Positions 1 to 8,994 of a stretch of 32,372 nt of DNA are shown piece after piece. The position numbers were made by a program, and so were the translations under genes. Numbering within the stretch: the stretch's first letter is position 1; each line of letters opens with the position of its first letter. Source of the stretch: an uncultured Acidobacteriia bacterium (GTDB lineage: Bacteria > Acidobacteriota > Terriglobia > Bryobacterales > Bryobacteraceae); NCBI GenBank assembly GCA_903892565.1, contig CAITIX010000384.1:1-32372 (forward strand). The letters are read 5' to 3'. The notes beneath the pieces were generated by a model. The model was not told the origin of the DNA, searched no databases, and saw nothing but the letters and a program-made list of their open reading frames with translations.

Positions 1-1
1 A

Positions 2-397
2 GAGCAAAAGTTGTTTCGTGCGGAAGATCTCGCACCGCTATTGAATTTTCCTTCGGCGCAGGAAATCCGCAAATCGAATCTTGTAAGCGTTCTGTGGACC
101 ATGCTGAAGATGGATATCGCGCGGCCGTTTCAAGTGAGCCATCTGCGGCGCCGCTTGTTGCATGGATCTGAGCTGATCACGACGCTTGGCGGATTCCTTT
201 CCTCCAGCCACGCAGATCTGGAAGCGATCATCACCGTGGTGAGGAAACAGTCGTGGTTGGGCGCGAGAACCGCGTTTCTGGAGCGCTCGCAACAGGTGTT
301 CGATCTCTGGCACGTCGTTCATCGCCCCTTCAGCTTTTCGTTTGCCGCCCTGGTGGTGGTACATATCGTAGTGGTCGTCATGCTTGGTTACTTTTAG
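2..397 (+). CDS. C-terminal end of a membrane protein (partial)
   Basis: The frame is open from the window edge (base 2) to a TAG at 395-397, so this is the 3' end of a longer gene, about 131 residues. The first part is soluble and mostly helical. The last 35 residues hold one hydrophobic segment preceded by a His-rich stretch (W-H-V-V-H-R-P-F) and containing another His, ending in GYF just after the membrane segment. Histidines at the edge of and inside a terminal helix recall b-type cytochrome or ferric-reductase-like helices, but one helix is not enough to assign a family. A TTG at base 11 could be called a start, but nothing suggests a gene begins there. It lies 15 bases before the TPR gene and is probably co-transcribed with it. 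The frame is clear; the function is not recognised. Confidence 0.6.
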   Translation, partial: EQKLFRAEDLAPLLNFPSAQEIRKSNLVSVLWTMLKMDIARPFQVSHLRRRLLHGSELITTLGGFLSSSHADLEAIITVVRKQSWLGARTAFLERSQQVFDLWHVVHRPFSFSFAALVVVHIVVVVMLGYF

Positions 398-412
398 CGC
401 CGAAAACCTTCT

Positions 413-1009
413 ATGGAATCCCGCAGCCGTAAACTTTCGACCGCGATTGTTCCGCTAGGTGTAGCCGCAGTCGTAGTAGGCTCATGGTGGGCGATCAATT
501 CCCACCACTCCGCCTCAACCGCAAATAGCGCGATTGCGACGAGTGCTCTTCCCGCTTCCTCGGGCGTCGTTGTTCCGCAGGATCCGGCCCATGAGAAAGC
601 TGCATTGGAAGAGCAACTGAAGCGTAATCCCGGGCACCCGCCGATCCTGATGCGTCTCGCCGAATTGGAGCAGCAAGCCGGACATCCATCGGGAGCGGTT
701 CCGTATTGGCGCAAGGTTTTGGATAAAGATCCGAAGAACGCGGATGCACGTCTTGAATTGGGACGCTCGCTCTATGATTCGGGCGACGCCGATGGCGCCC
801 TTGCGGAAACCAAACGCCTGCTGGCGGATCATCCCAGCAATGTCGACGGCCTTTACAATCTTGGAGCGATCTACGCCAATCGGAATCAATTCAATTTGGC
901 GCGGCAGGCCTGGAAGCAAGCGCTTGCCATCGATCCGAAATCTGAAAGCGGACGCAAAGCACAGGATGGTTTAGCGAAGCTCGGTCCTGAGGCGCCTGGA
1001 GCGCGTTGA
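413..1009 (+). CDS. Membrane-anchored TPR protein
   Basis: A 198-residue protein with a short basic N-terminus and one hydrophobic segment (about residues 11-28), then a low-complexity Ala/Ser linker. From about residue 60 to 190 come three or four tetratricopeptide units, with typical A/G-x-x-x-A-x-x-x-W/L spacing and 'DPKNADARLELG'-like turns. TPR arrays are protein-binding scaffolds; with an uncleaved anchor it would sit on the periplasmic face of the inner membrane. It follows the upstream membrane-protein gene by 15 bases, so the two are likely one operon and may act as partners. No catalytic motif is visible. The TPR call is secure; the role is unknown. Confidence 0.8.
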   Translation: MESRSRKLSTAIVPLGVAAVVVGSWWAINSHHSASTANSAIATSALPASSGVVVPQDPAHEKAALEEQLKRNPGHPPILMRLAELEQQAGHPSGAVPYWRKVLDKDPKNADARLELGRSLYDSGDADGALAETKRLLADHPSNVDGLYNLGAIYANRNQFNLARQAWKQALAIDPKSESGRKAQDGLAKLGPEAPGAR

Positions 1010-1143
1010 TCTTTGGCGTTAGCGGGTTGGTCAAGCTTCGAAATAGCGCCGGTATCTTCGAGCATTCGTCATCCACGTTTGTTGTGAATGGTCAGACGGA
1101 TGGAGGCTAACTAGCTGCATTTGGGAATGCGCCGTTAGACTTT

Positions 1144-1158
1144 GTGGCCATCGGCCAC
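1144..1158. promoter_or_regulatory. Perfect 6+3+6 palindrome upstream of the PQQ dehydrogenase
   Basis: GTGGCC-ATC-GGCCAC lies about 90 bases before the start at 1247. A TATGAT hexamer at 1206-1211 could be the -10 box; no good -35 is visible. The palindrome could be an operator, but it is a single short copy and does not match the GTGA-N6-TCAC sites seen elsewhere in the window. Confidence 0.2.
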
Positions 1159-1246
1159 GATGTGGCAATGTTGGTTTTGCTCCGTTTCGACGAATCGATA
1201 TGGCGTATGATGTCCCCAGGCCCGCAGCCCAAAGGAGAAAATCATC

Positions 1247-2869
1247 ATGCGATTTTGCGCGCTCTTTCTCGCACTCGGCGCACTCAGCGCCATGGACGGT
1301 CAAGTCACCTACAATCGTTTGCTGAATGCGGCGAACGAGCCCGAAAACTGGCTCACGTATAACGGAGGTTTCGCCGGCCAGCGTTACAGCGCTCTCTCGC
1401 AGGTCACTCCGGACAACGTTAAGGATCTCGCATTGCAGTGGGCGTTCCAACAACGCTCCACGGAGAAATTCGAAGCGACGCCGCTGGTTGTCGATGGGGT
1501 GATGTACTTGACGCAGGCGCCGAACGACATCGTCGCGCTCGATGCGGCCACTGGTGAAATCAAATGGCTCTATAACTATACGCCCGTGCGAGAGTCCCGT
1601 CCCTGCTGCGGGCGCGTGAATCGCGGCGTGGCTATTCTGGGCAACACGCTTTATATGGTGACGATCGACGCGCATCTTGTAGCCGTAGACGCCCGCGACG
1701 GAAAGCTCCTATGGGACCACGAGGTGGCCAAAGCCACCGCGGGTTACGCCATGACTCACGCACCGCTCATCATCAAAGACAAAGTAATCGCCGGAGTGGC
1801 GGGCGCGGAGTTCGGCATTCGCGGCTTTATCGCGGCCTTCGACGCCGCCACCGGCAAGGAAGCCTGGCGCTTCTACACGATTCCAGGCAAGGGTGAGCCC
1901 GGCAATGAAACCTGGGCCGGCGATTCATGGATGCACGGCGGCGCCAGCGTTTGGGTGACGGGAGCCTACGACCCGGAAACAAATTTGACGTTCTGGGGAA
2001 TTGGAAATCCCGGTCCGGACTACAACAGCGACAAGCGCGGCGGCGACAATCTTTACAGCGATTGTGTCGTCGCCCTCGATGCCGACACCGGCAAGTTGAA
2101 ATGGTATTTCCAATTCACTCCGCATGACGATTTCGATTTCGATGCCGTGCAAGTGCCTGTGCTCGCCGATGTCAACTGGCAAGGGCAGCAACGGAAAGTG
2201 ATGCTCTGGGGCAATCGTAACGGTTTCTTCTACGCGCTCGACCGCACCAACGGCAAGTATCTGCGGGGCACGCCTTTTGTGAAAGTGACGTGGGCCACGG
2301 GGTTGGACGAAGCGGGACGTCCGATGCGTGCCTCGGGCGCCGTGCCATCCGCCGAGGGAACCGACATCTACCCCAGCCAGAGTGGCGGAACCAATTGGTT
2401 CTCCCCATCCTTCAGTCCGCACACCGGTTTGTTTTACGTGAACGCATGGGAAGGTGTCCATGCTTCCTTCAATAAGACCGAACCCGAATTTCAAGAGGGC
2501 GAGCGTTTCACCGGTGGCGCTCCCAAGCCCACGCGCCCTGGATTGCGAGCCGGGCAAGTCACGAACAAGCGCGAAGAAGACGGATACGGTACCGTTCGTG
2601 CACTGGACCCGGTAACCGGCGAAAAGAAGTGGGAGTTCAAGATGACCGACGTCACGCAGAGCGGTATATTAACCACCGCGACGGATGTCCTATTTACGGG
2701 CGGAAGAGAAGGCATGTTTCAAGCGTTGGATGCGCGCAGCGGAAAAATGTTGTGGCGCGTGAACGCCGGCGGAGAAGTCGCCATGGGTCCGATGACCTAT
2801 GCGGTGAAAGGCAAACAGTACGTTGCGTTTGCGGCAGGCGGTAGCTTGTTCGTTTATGGTCTGCGGTGA
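1247..2869 (+). CDS. PQQ-dependent alcohol dehydrogenase with lanthanide-type metal site
   Basis: A 540-residue quinoprotein alcohol dehydrogenase (beta-propeller) that would oxidise an alcohol in the periplasm and pass electrons to a cytochrome c. The start is supported by AAGGAG at 1232-1237 and an N-terminal signal peptide (about residues 1-19). Visible family marks: the vicinal disulfide pair C120-C121, the metal/PQQ glutamate E188 in a GAEFGIRG motif, N254 in GNP, and the catalytic aspartate D297. D299 follows as D-F-D; in XoxF and lanthanide ExaF enzymes an Asp at this place coordinates the rare-earth ion, while calcium MxaF has Ala. No cytochrome c domain is fused, so a separate acceptor is needed. 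No accessory PQQ or xoxGJ genes lie beside it. The substrate cannot be read from the sequence; lanthanide use is inferred from the one residue. Confidence 0.9.
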   Translation: MRFCALFLALGALSAMDGQVTYNRLLNAANEPENWLTYNGGFAGQRYSALSQVTPDNVKDLALQWAFQQRSTEKFEATPLVVDGVMYLTQAPNDIVALDAATGEIKWLYNYTPVRESRPCCGRVNRGVAILGNTLYMVTIDAHLVAVDARDGKLLWDHEVAKATAGYAMTHAPLIIKDKVIAGVAGAEFGIRGFIAAFDAATGKEAWRFYTIPGKGEPGNETWAGDSWMHGGASVWVTGAYDPETNLTFWGIGNPGPDYNSDKRGGDNLYSDCVVALDADTGKLKWYFQFTPHDDFDFDAVQVPVLADVNWQGQQRKVMLWGNRNGFFYALDRTNGKYLRGTPFVKVTWATGLDEAGRPMRASGAVPSAEGTDIYPSQSGGTNWFSPSFSPHTGLFYVNAWEGVHASFNKTEPEFQEGERFTGGAPKPTRPGLRAGQVTNKREEDGYGTVRALDPVTGEKKWEFKMTDVTQSGILTTATDVLFTGGREGMFQALDARSGKMLWRVNAGGEVAMGPMTYAVKGKQYVAFAAGGSLFVYGLR

Positions 2870-3499
2870 GCTTGCTGGGATTTGCCCGGCATCGTTTTCC
2901 ATATCTTAAAATCTAGGAGGCAATCTCCGAGGCTGGCCGCGATCATCTCGCAGCCGGAAACTTTGCGTATTCCAAGGAACGCAGGGCGCCCATTGATGAC
3001 CTTGCTCATGTGCGCAGCGCCGTCGCTCGCTTCCGCAGGTGTAAGGCGTGACCGGCGCGGAGCACGACGCCGCATGAAAACACATCACAGCGGCCGCAAT
3101 TCCGCATAAAGTAGAGTTGCGTCAGCAATGTTGGCGCGAACGTTCTTAAAGCCACGTCATATTCCTTGAAGACTTCGCCGACGAGTTGCATCGAAGCGTG
3201 TCCGTCGGGAGATCGTGTCAAACGCCGCATGTGGTGGAATTCCCGACCAAGTAATTCATTGCAAATCTGCTATTGGGATAGGGAATGGTTGGTAGAGCAC
3301 CAGTCCATCGACTAATTTGATGAACAACTGCGTAGCTCTGCGATAAAACGAACCACAAAACACACGGGCTCTGTAAGGTGACGACTCCGAGGCTGGTTTC
3401 CGGCACGTAGGAGCTAGCCTTTGCCGCACCCGGGGACTCCGGGACAAGCGTATGCCGAGAAAGTCCAAGCTGTTAAATAGCGGGTTGGTTGAATTCCAG
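2870..3499. other. Degenerate intergenic stretch
   Basis: No intact gene is visible between the PQQ dehydrogenase and the purK remnant. Reading frames are short and none has a credible ribosome site. On the minus strand, about 3006-3260, one frame stays open for some 80 residues with an ordinary amino acid mix (it includes F-K-E-Y-D-V-A-L-R-T-F) and may be the trace of a lost gene. I could not match it to a family. No terminator or repeat was found. Confidence 0.4.
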
Positions 3500-4182
3500 G
3501 CACGGAGAATCGGGCGGGTTTTCCGAGTGGAGTCGATTCGGCATGGAAGTCTATCGGTGAACGTGCTGCGGTTCTCGAATCATTCGTCGATTTCGAATGC
3601 GAGCTCTCGGTGGTGGCAGCTCGCTCGCTTGCCGGCGAGTTCGCTCACTATGGAACGCTGGAAAAACAGCACCGGGATCACGTTCTTGATTTCACAATCG
3701 CCCCCGCCCAGATCTCTGTTCGTGTGGATACTTGTTCCATCGAAATTACCCGGAACTTGCTCGAAAAACTGCAAGCCGTGGGCGTTGTTTGCGTCGAATT
3801 GTTTCTCCGTCGCGATGGCGAGCTGATGATCAATGAGATTGCTCCGCGCCCGCACAACTCCGGGCACATTACCCTTGATGCCTGCGTAACTAGCCAGTTC
3901 GAGCAACAACTCCGGGCAGTTTGCGGCTTGCCTCTAGGATCGACGGCACAATTCCGGCCTGCGGCGATGGCGAATCTTTTTGGCGATCTCTGGGACGCTG
4001 GAGAGCCAAATTGGCCTGCTGTTTGCTCGCGCCCGGAAATCAAACTGCATCCCTATGGGAAAACCGTGCCTCGCCGCGGACGAAAGTTGGGCCATCTCAC
4101 AGCACTCTCTGACAATCGCAGTTCTGTTCGGGAGGTAGTGCGCCATGTCCGCAATGACCTTGCTCTGGGAGTGCGAGCGTAA
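3500..4182 (+). pseudogene. purK: Broken purK (N5-carboxyaminoimidazole ribonucleotide synthetase), C-terminal half
   Basis: PurK is an ATP-grasp enzyme that carboxylates AIR in purine synthesis. From about 3541 to 4182 one frame gives the C-terminal part: an ESFVDFECE-type strand, the ATP-grasp metal site E-L-F then INEIAPRPHNSGH (3829-3870), and the end motif HPYGK...GRKLGHLTAL. The stop is TAA at 4180-4182. Upstream the match (F-R-V-E-S-I-R, about 3515-3538) lies in the +2-type frame, so there is a frameshift near 3540, and a TGA at 3490-3492 closes the main frame. The glycine-rich ATP loop is eroded and the N-terminal Rossmann half is absent; PurK is usually about 370-390 residues and only about 215 can be traced. 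No purE lies nearby. The identity is good. That it is dead follows from the truncation and frameshift, unless the assembly is wrong here. Confidence 0.75.
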
Positions 4183-4243
4183 CAGCCGGGCATTCCAAGA
4201 TCACGGGATCCCGGAACCTCCGCCCCATTTCAAAAGTTCTATT

Positions 4244-4384
4244 TTAACCCGATTTGTTGGGGTGAGTCCCGCGCAAGCTGATCTGGCGTCCAACGGCTCT
4301 GAGTTCGAAAACTCCCAACTCCTGCATTACGCGCAACTCTTCCACTACTTCTTTAAATTCGCGGTTTGGCATTAGCGCCGTCAT
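4244..4384 (-). CDS. Possible small protein of 46 residues
   Basis: An ATG at 4384 (second ATG in frame at 4372) opens a 46-residue frame ending in TAA at 4244-4246. The peptide looks protein-like: an amphipathic helix (REFKEVVEELRVMQELG) followed by short strands. No clear ribosome site precedes it, and it lies in a decayed stretch, so it may be the remains of a larger gene or chance. I do not recognise it. Confidence 0.2.
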   Translation of the reverse strand: MTALMPNREFKEVVEELRVMQELGVFELRAVGRQISLRGTHPNKSG

Positions 4385-4396
4385 AAAAAGCTGAGG

Positions 4397-4617
4397 CTAT
4401 TTCGCCACCGGCACTTCGCGCTGCAGTTCGTCGGCGAAGTTCATAAGTAAGACGCCGTAGCTCTCGCGCCTTTGGATTGGTTGGCAGGCATGTGCGCGAC
4501 GATGCGGTTGCTGTCCGGCGGGCGATCCAGGCTCCTCAGGCGGTTCACAACGTCCCGATGAACCACGTGTGGCGTTAATAAATCAACAGTGGCAGATTGA
4601 GTTCTGGGAGACTGGAT
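4397..4617 (-). pseudogene. Frameshifted C-terminal remnant of an unidentified protein
   Basis: Read on the minus strand, about 4615 down to 4468 gives a plausible peptide (R-D-V-V-N-R-L-R-S-L-D, then S-N-R-I-V-A-H-M-P-A-N-Q). The continuation lies in another frame from about 4466 to the TAG at 4397-4399 (E-S-Y-G-V-L-L-M-N-F-A-D-E-L-Q-R-E-V-P-V-A-K). Adding one base near 4467 would join them into one C-terminus of about 70 residues. An in-frame stop at about 4616 closes it upstream, where the ABC transporter gene begins on the other strand. I do not recognise the family. It looks like the tail of a lost gene cut off where the ABC operon now starts. Confidence 0.35.
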
Positions 4618-4619
4618 CT

Positions 4620-5318
4620 ATGGGGATTCTGCACTTGGGCCATGTCAGCAAGGACTATGTAACCGAGGGCAGTCCCGTTGCCGCGCTTCACGACGTGAAT
4701 CTCGAATTCCAGGCGGGGGAATTTGTTGCACTTGTTGGCCGCAGCGGTTGCGGAAAATCGACACTCCTAAACTTGGCCGGGGCGATGGATTTTCCAACTT
4801 CAGGAACCGTGTTGTTGGATGGCGTCAATACTTCGAACCTGAGCGACTTCGCATTGACGCAGGTGCGGCGTGAAAAAGTTGGTTTCATATTCCAGAGTTT
4901 TCAGCTACTCCCCACTTTATCCGTAATTGAAAACGTCGAACTTCCGCTGATGCTGGCTGGAAATAAGCAAGCACGCCTGCTGGCCAGCGAGCGATTGAGT
5001 TGGGTGGAGATGGACACCTACTCGAGTAGAATGCCTTATCAACTCTCGGGAGGGCAGATGCAGCGGGTTGCGATTGCGAGGGCTCTCGCCAATGGACCTT
5101 CGATTCTGCTTGCGGATGAGCCGACGGGGAATTTAGATACAACCACGAGCGAACTGATTCTCGCGCTCCTCCGGCGCATCGCGGATCAAGGAAATACGAC
5201 GATCCTGATGGCGACTCACAGCATGGAAGCCACGGGCAAGGTGGACACGATTGTTCGCTTGCAAGACGGGCGGGTTGTCGATTTGACGCGAGTGACGCAA
5301 TTCTCAGAGGGGCGGTAA
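4620..5318 (+). CDS. LolD/MacB-type ABC transporter ATPase
   Basis: A 232-residue ATP-binding subunit. ATG 4620 is preferred over the in-frame ATG at 4569 because GGGAG sits about 9 bases before it and the conserved domain begins at once. Walker A is GRSGCGKS (residues 40-47), the Q-loop is FQSFQLLP (91-98), the signature is LSGGQ (142-146), Walker B is ILLADEP (162-168), and the switch histidine is H200. This is the family that powers MacB, LolCDE and FtsX-like permeases, which move substrates across or out of the inner membrane without forming a classic channel. The partner permease starts 6 bases after the stop. With the AttH-like gene that follows, the set resembles the attEFGH-type export locus. 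Confidence 0.93.
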   Translation: MGILHLGHVSKDYVTEGSPVAALHDVNLEFQAGEFVALVGRSGCGKSTLLNLAGAMDFPTSGTVLLDGVNTSNLSDFALTQVRREKVGFIFQSFQLLPTLSVIENVELPLMLAGNKQARLLASERLSWVEMDTYSSRMPYQLSGGQMQRVAIARALANGPSILLADEPTGNLDTTTSELILALLRRIADQGNTTILMATHSMEATGKVDTIVRLQDGRVVDLTRVTQFSEGR

Positions 5319-5324
5319 CTTCCC

Positions 5325-7847
5325 ATGCCTGCGCTCGCCCTCTTCTATCGCTTAATCCTCCGTCCTCTCCGGCAGGAAAGGGCACGAACTGCGCTTACGG
5401 TGCTGGCCGTCGCACTCGGCGTAGCAGCTGTAATCGCCATTGAACTGGCAGGTCAGGCCGCCGTCGGTTCTTTTCGTTCCTCTCTGGAGACTTTGACAGG
5501 AAGCGCAAACATTGAAGTCACGGCAGCCGGAGGAATTCCTGCAGACGTGTTCGCGCGCTTGGCGACGGCTCCTTATCCTTTGAAGGTGCATGCGCGCATT
5601 GAGGACTACGCGGTTATCGCAGGCAAAGTCAAACGCACGGTTCCGATTGTGGGAATCGATATCTTGTCGGAAGGAACGCTGAATTCTGCGGGTGCGGGTG
5701 AGGCGCCAGAAGGGGCTTCGGACCTTCGAATAGACGATTCCGTCTGGCTCACCTCTGGACTGGGCTTCAAACGCGGAGATTCGATTCACTTATTGATAAA
5801 CGATGCTGCGGCGGATTTTACGGTCGCGGGAGTGGTCAGCGGCCAGGCAGGCGAAGCCATCCTGATGGATCTCGCACCAGCGACGCGATTTCTTCGGCGG
5901 GGAGGAAGACTCGACCGAATATTAATCGAAGCGCCTGCGACACACTCGATCGAGGAGTGGACGGAACTGCTGCGCAAAGACGTTCCCGATGGGATCACGA
6001 TTGCGCGACAGGGCACGCAAACGGACGAGAATCGCCACATGCTCGAAGCATTCCGGTGGAATCTTCGAGTCTTGAGCTACGTTTCTCTCGCGGTCGGCGC
6101 GTTCCTGATCTACAACACGATCTCCGTTTCCGTCGTGAGGCGCAGGTTTGAGATCGGAATCCTGCGCGCGCTAGGTGCTCCGCGCGTCGCGATCCTCGGT
6201 GGATTTTTGGGAGAGGCCGCCTGCGTTGGCCTACTGGGCGGAGTATGCGGAATTGTTCTGGGGCGCATTCTGTCGGAAGGCGCAGTTAAATTAGTTGCGT
6301 CCACCGTTGCATCCCTATATTTCAGTAGCCGACCGGCGCCGATCGCGTTGACGTGGGAATACGTGTTGCTGGGACTCACAATGGGGATGAGCATCGCGCT
6401 GCTATCCGCGCTCGGACCTGCCTGGGAAGCTTCGCGCGTCGCGCCGATCGAGGCCATGGCCAGGGGACGAAGCGAGCACCAGGCGCGCGTGCATCGCTGG
6501 CGAATGGCAGCAGCCGCATTGCTCTTGGCGTCTGTAGCGTGGGTCGCTTCCCGTCAGGACGCTGTGAATGGAAAGCCTATCTATGGCTACCTGTGCGCGC
6601 TTCTTTCGATCATCGCGTCAGCACTGCTTGTGCCTTTATTGGTCTCGGTCATGGCAAACGTGACGACGGGAGTGATCTCTCGCGTATTTGGGATCGAGGC
6701 GCTCCTGGCCAGTAGGATTTTGGCGGGATCTCTGCGACGAACAGCAGTTTTGGTGGGAGCGCTATCCACTGCGATCGCCGTCCTCACAGCCGTTGGCATC
6801 ATGGTGGGAAGTTTTCGCGAGACCGTCGTAGTCTGGATGGACGATATCCTGCAGGCGGACCTTTTTCTCAGTCCCGCAGTTCCAGGAGGGGTGGACCGCC
6901 ATCCAACGATGTCCGCCGAAATCCCTCTGCAACTTGCTCAGCTTCCGGAAGCGGAGGCCGTAGATCAGTTGCGAAACTACGAGATTCGCTACGAGGGGCT
7001 TGCCGCGACACTCGGAGGAATGGATGCACGGATCGCCGGACGCCGCCGCAAACGGTCGTTTTTATCTGGTGCGTCCGCGGATAAGGTGTTTCGCCAACTC
7101 ATCGGGACCGATAGCGTCATCGTAAGCGAGCCCTTCGCCAATAAGCATCGGACGAAGGCGGGAGACATCCTCAAGCTCAATCTCGGCGCAAGGGTCGGCG
7201 CGTTTCGCGTTTTGGATATTTATTACGACTATTCGAGTGAGCGCGGTGTGATCTTGATGGATCGGGAAACACTGTTCCGCTATCTTCCCGGGGCCGAGCC
7301 GAATAATGTTGCCGTATATCTGAAACCCGGCGTCTCGGTGGAGGATGGACAACGCGCCGTCGAGCGCGTCCTCGCGGGACGAATGGTGGCTGTTGCGCGC
7401 AACGGTGCCTTGCGCGAACAAGCCATCAAGGTTTTCGACCGCACATTTGCGATTACGTATGTTCTGGAAGCTCTGGCCGTGTTTGTCGCGGTCACGGGCG
7501 TAGGCAGTGCCTTGCTCGCGCTGGTCATTGATCGCCGACGCGAATTCGGACTGCTCCGCTTCTTGGGTGCGGCCGATTCCCAAATCCGACGCATCCTCTT
7601 GTTCGAGGCCGGATTATTGGGTGCTCTCGCCAATATATCGGGAGTGACGTTGGGCCTGGTTCTCTCGCTACTTTTGATTCATGTCATCAACAAGCAGTCT
7701 TTCGGGTGGACGATTCAATTTCACTGGCCCGTGATGGTTTTGCTGAGCGCTCTTTCCATCGTCTATGTCGCAACCATTTTGTCCGCTCTCTATCCGGCAC
7801 GCATCGCGACGCGCCTGATTCCGATCGAGGTTATTCATGAGGAATAA
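5325..7847 (+). CDS. FtsX-family ABC transporter permease, duplicated core
   Basis: An 840-residue permease of the LolC/E-AttFG type. One membrane helix lies near the N-terminus (about residues 20-42), then a large periplasmic domain. A first FtsX core of three helices follows (about 250-370; ISVSVVRRRFEIGILRALG marks the start of the coupling region). Further helices are at about 390-490, then a second periplasmic domain and a second FtsX core (about 700-830), ending RLIPIEVIHEE. The RR-x-EFGLLRFLGA motif in the second core repeats the first (RRRFEIGILRALGA), showing internal duplication, so one chain can supply both halves. It starts 6 bases after the ATPase and overlaps the next gene by 11 bases, so the three are one operon. 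The substrate is unknown; lipoprotein or lipid handling is the family norm. Confidence 0.9.
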   Translation: MPALALFYRLILRPLRQERARTALTVLAVALGVAAVIAIELAGQAAVGSFRSSLETLTGSANIEVTAAGGIPADVFARLATAPYPLKVHARIEDYAVIAGKVKRTVPIVGIDILSEGTLNSAGAGEAPEGASDLRIDDSVWLTSGLGFKRGDSIHLLINDAAADFTVAGVVSGQAGEAILMDLAPATRFLRRGGRLDRILIEAPATHSIEEWTELLRKDVPDGITIARQGTQTDENRHMLEAFRWNLRVLSYVSLAVGAFLIYNTISVSVVRRRFEIGILRALGAPRVAILGGFLGEAACVGLLGGVCGIVLGRILSEGAVKLVASTVASLYFSSRPAPIALTWEYVLLGLTMGMSIALLSALGPAWEASRVAPIEAMARGRSEHQARVHRWRMAAAALLLASVAWVASRQDAVNGKPIYGYLCALLSIIASALLVPLLVSVMANVTTGVISRVFGIEALLASRILAGSLRRTAVLVGALSTAIAVLTAVGIMVGSFRETVVVWMDDILQADLFLSPAVPGGVDRHPTMSAEIPLQLAQLPEAEAVDQLRNYEIRYEGLAATLGGMDARIAGRRRKRSFLSGASADKVFRQLIGTDSVIVSEPFANKHRTKAGDILKLNLGARVGAFRVLDIYYDYSSERGVILMDRETLFRYLPGAEPNNVAVYLKPGVSVEDGQRAVERVLAGRMVAVARNGALREQAIKVFDRTFAITYVLEALAVFVAVTGVGSALLALVIDRRREFGLLRFLGAADSQIRRILLFEAGLLGALANISGVTLGLVLSLLLIHVINKQSFGWTIQFHWPVMVLLSALSIVYVATILSALYPARIATRLIPIEVIHEE

Positions 7848-8994
7848 TTCACTCTTGCGAGTAAAACGGGCGTTGTTGGCTTTGTTGCTGGCGACAAATA
7901 CAAATGCCGCTGACGCAAGCGCGAAACATGACGGATATCGTCTTGCGCTCCCTGGGTACCGCTTCGAATTCCCTCGCGACCACTTCAATCACCCGGACTT
8001 TCAGACCGAGTGGTGGTATTACACCGGAAACCTTCGAACGGCTGACGGCCGGCGCTTTGGGTTTGAGCTTACGTTTTTTCGGCGGGGAGCAGACAACGGA
8101 GCCGCCGTTCAGCAGGCCAGCGGCGGAAGCGTGTGGGATGTTCGCGATGTTTGGATGGCCCATCTCGCGCTGAGTGACATCCACGGCGGACAGTTTTTGC
8201 ACGCCGAGAGGTTGAATCGTTCCGGCCCAGGGATTGCCGGCGCGGACTTGAAACAGGCCCGCGTTTGGAACGGCAATTGGGAGACTCAATGGGCCCTCGA
8301 TCCTTCGCTGGCTGGCGGAGGCACGCAGAGGCTCAAGGCCGTCGCCGAGCGATTCTCGTTTGACTTTGCGCTCACGTCTGACAAACCACCCGTGATCCAT
8401 GGCACGGACGGCGTGAGCCAGAAGGCCGAGGGCGCCGGCAAGGCGTCGCACTACATTTCACTGACGCGATTGAGCACCAAAGGCGAAATCATTTTAGACG
8501 GGAAACACTTTTCAGTCGAGGGCGCCAGCTGGATGGACCACGAATTCTTCAGCCATCAGCTTGAAAGCGACCAGAGCGGTTGGGACTGGTTTAGTTTACA
8601 GCTCGCAGATCATTCGGAATTTATGCTCTTCCGTTTGCGGCGTAAAGGAGGATCGCCAGATCCCTTTTCCGCTGGAACGTACGTGGATCCGCAAGGCCGC
8701 ACGGTTCACCTTACTGCCAAAGATTTCACCGTGACCCCCGGCAAGATTTGGAGGAGTCCAGCAACGGGTGGCAACTATCCGATTGAATGGATGATTGAAG
8801 TTCCGTCAATCCGCTTCAAGGCGACGCTACATACACCGATGGTCCAACAGGAACTCACAAGCAATTCGCGCTCGGGAACAAGCTATTGGGAGGGAGCGAT
8901 CGACGTAGAGGCAAGTCGACTTGGGCGTTCCTTGCAAGGTGTCGGATATTTGGAAATGACAGGCTACACCGGCCCGATCACCGGCTTGAATTGA
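7837..8994 (+). CDS. AttH/CrtC-like secreted lipocalin-fold protein
   Basis: A 385-residue protein with an N-terminal export signal (about 1-25, ending near T-N-A-A-D-A). It has the hallmark of the CrtC/AttH family: HPDFQTEWWYYTGNL at about residues 50-64, then FGFELTFFRRG, and a second lipocalin-like half with WMDHEFFSHQ near 230. CrtC is carotenoid 1,2-hydratase, but most relatives outside carotenoid clusters, such as AttH next to an ABC transporter, are 'predicted secreted hydrolases' of unknown activity. No carotenoid genes are present here. Its start overlaps the permease end, which ties it to the exporter: it may receive or process the lipophilic cargo in the periplasm. The family call is good; the activity is open. 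Confidence 0.85.
   Translation: MRNNSLLRVKRALLALLLATNTNAADASAKHDGYRLALPGYRFEFPRDHFNHPDFQTEWWYYTGNLRTADGRRFGFELTFFRRGADNGAAVQQASGGSVWDVRDVWMAHLALSDIHGGQFLHAERLNRSGPGIAGADLKQARVWNGNWETQWALDPSLAGGGTQRLKAVAERFSFDFALTSDKPPVIHGTDGVSQKAEGAGKASHYISLTRLSTKGEIILDGKHFSVEGASWMDHEFFSHQLESDQSGWDWFSLQLADHSEFMLFRLRRKGGSPDPFSAGTYVDPQGRTVHLTAKDFTVTPGKIWRSPATGGNYPIEWMIEVPSIRFKATLHTPMVQQELTSNSRSGTSYWEGAIDVEASRLGRSLQGVGYLEMTGYTGPITGLN

Noticed and set aside
413-1009. Opposite-strand frames over the TPR gene
   Set aside because: They are shadows: no ribosome sites or domains, while the plus-strand frame has a clear TPR pattern.
2642-2655. ATGA-CCGACG-TCAC, one mismatch to the Crp-type operator
   Set aside because: It lies inside the PQQ dehydrogenase gene, is single, and has no partner 22 bp away.
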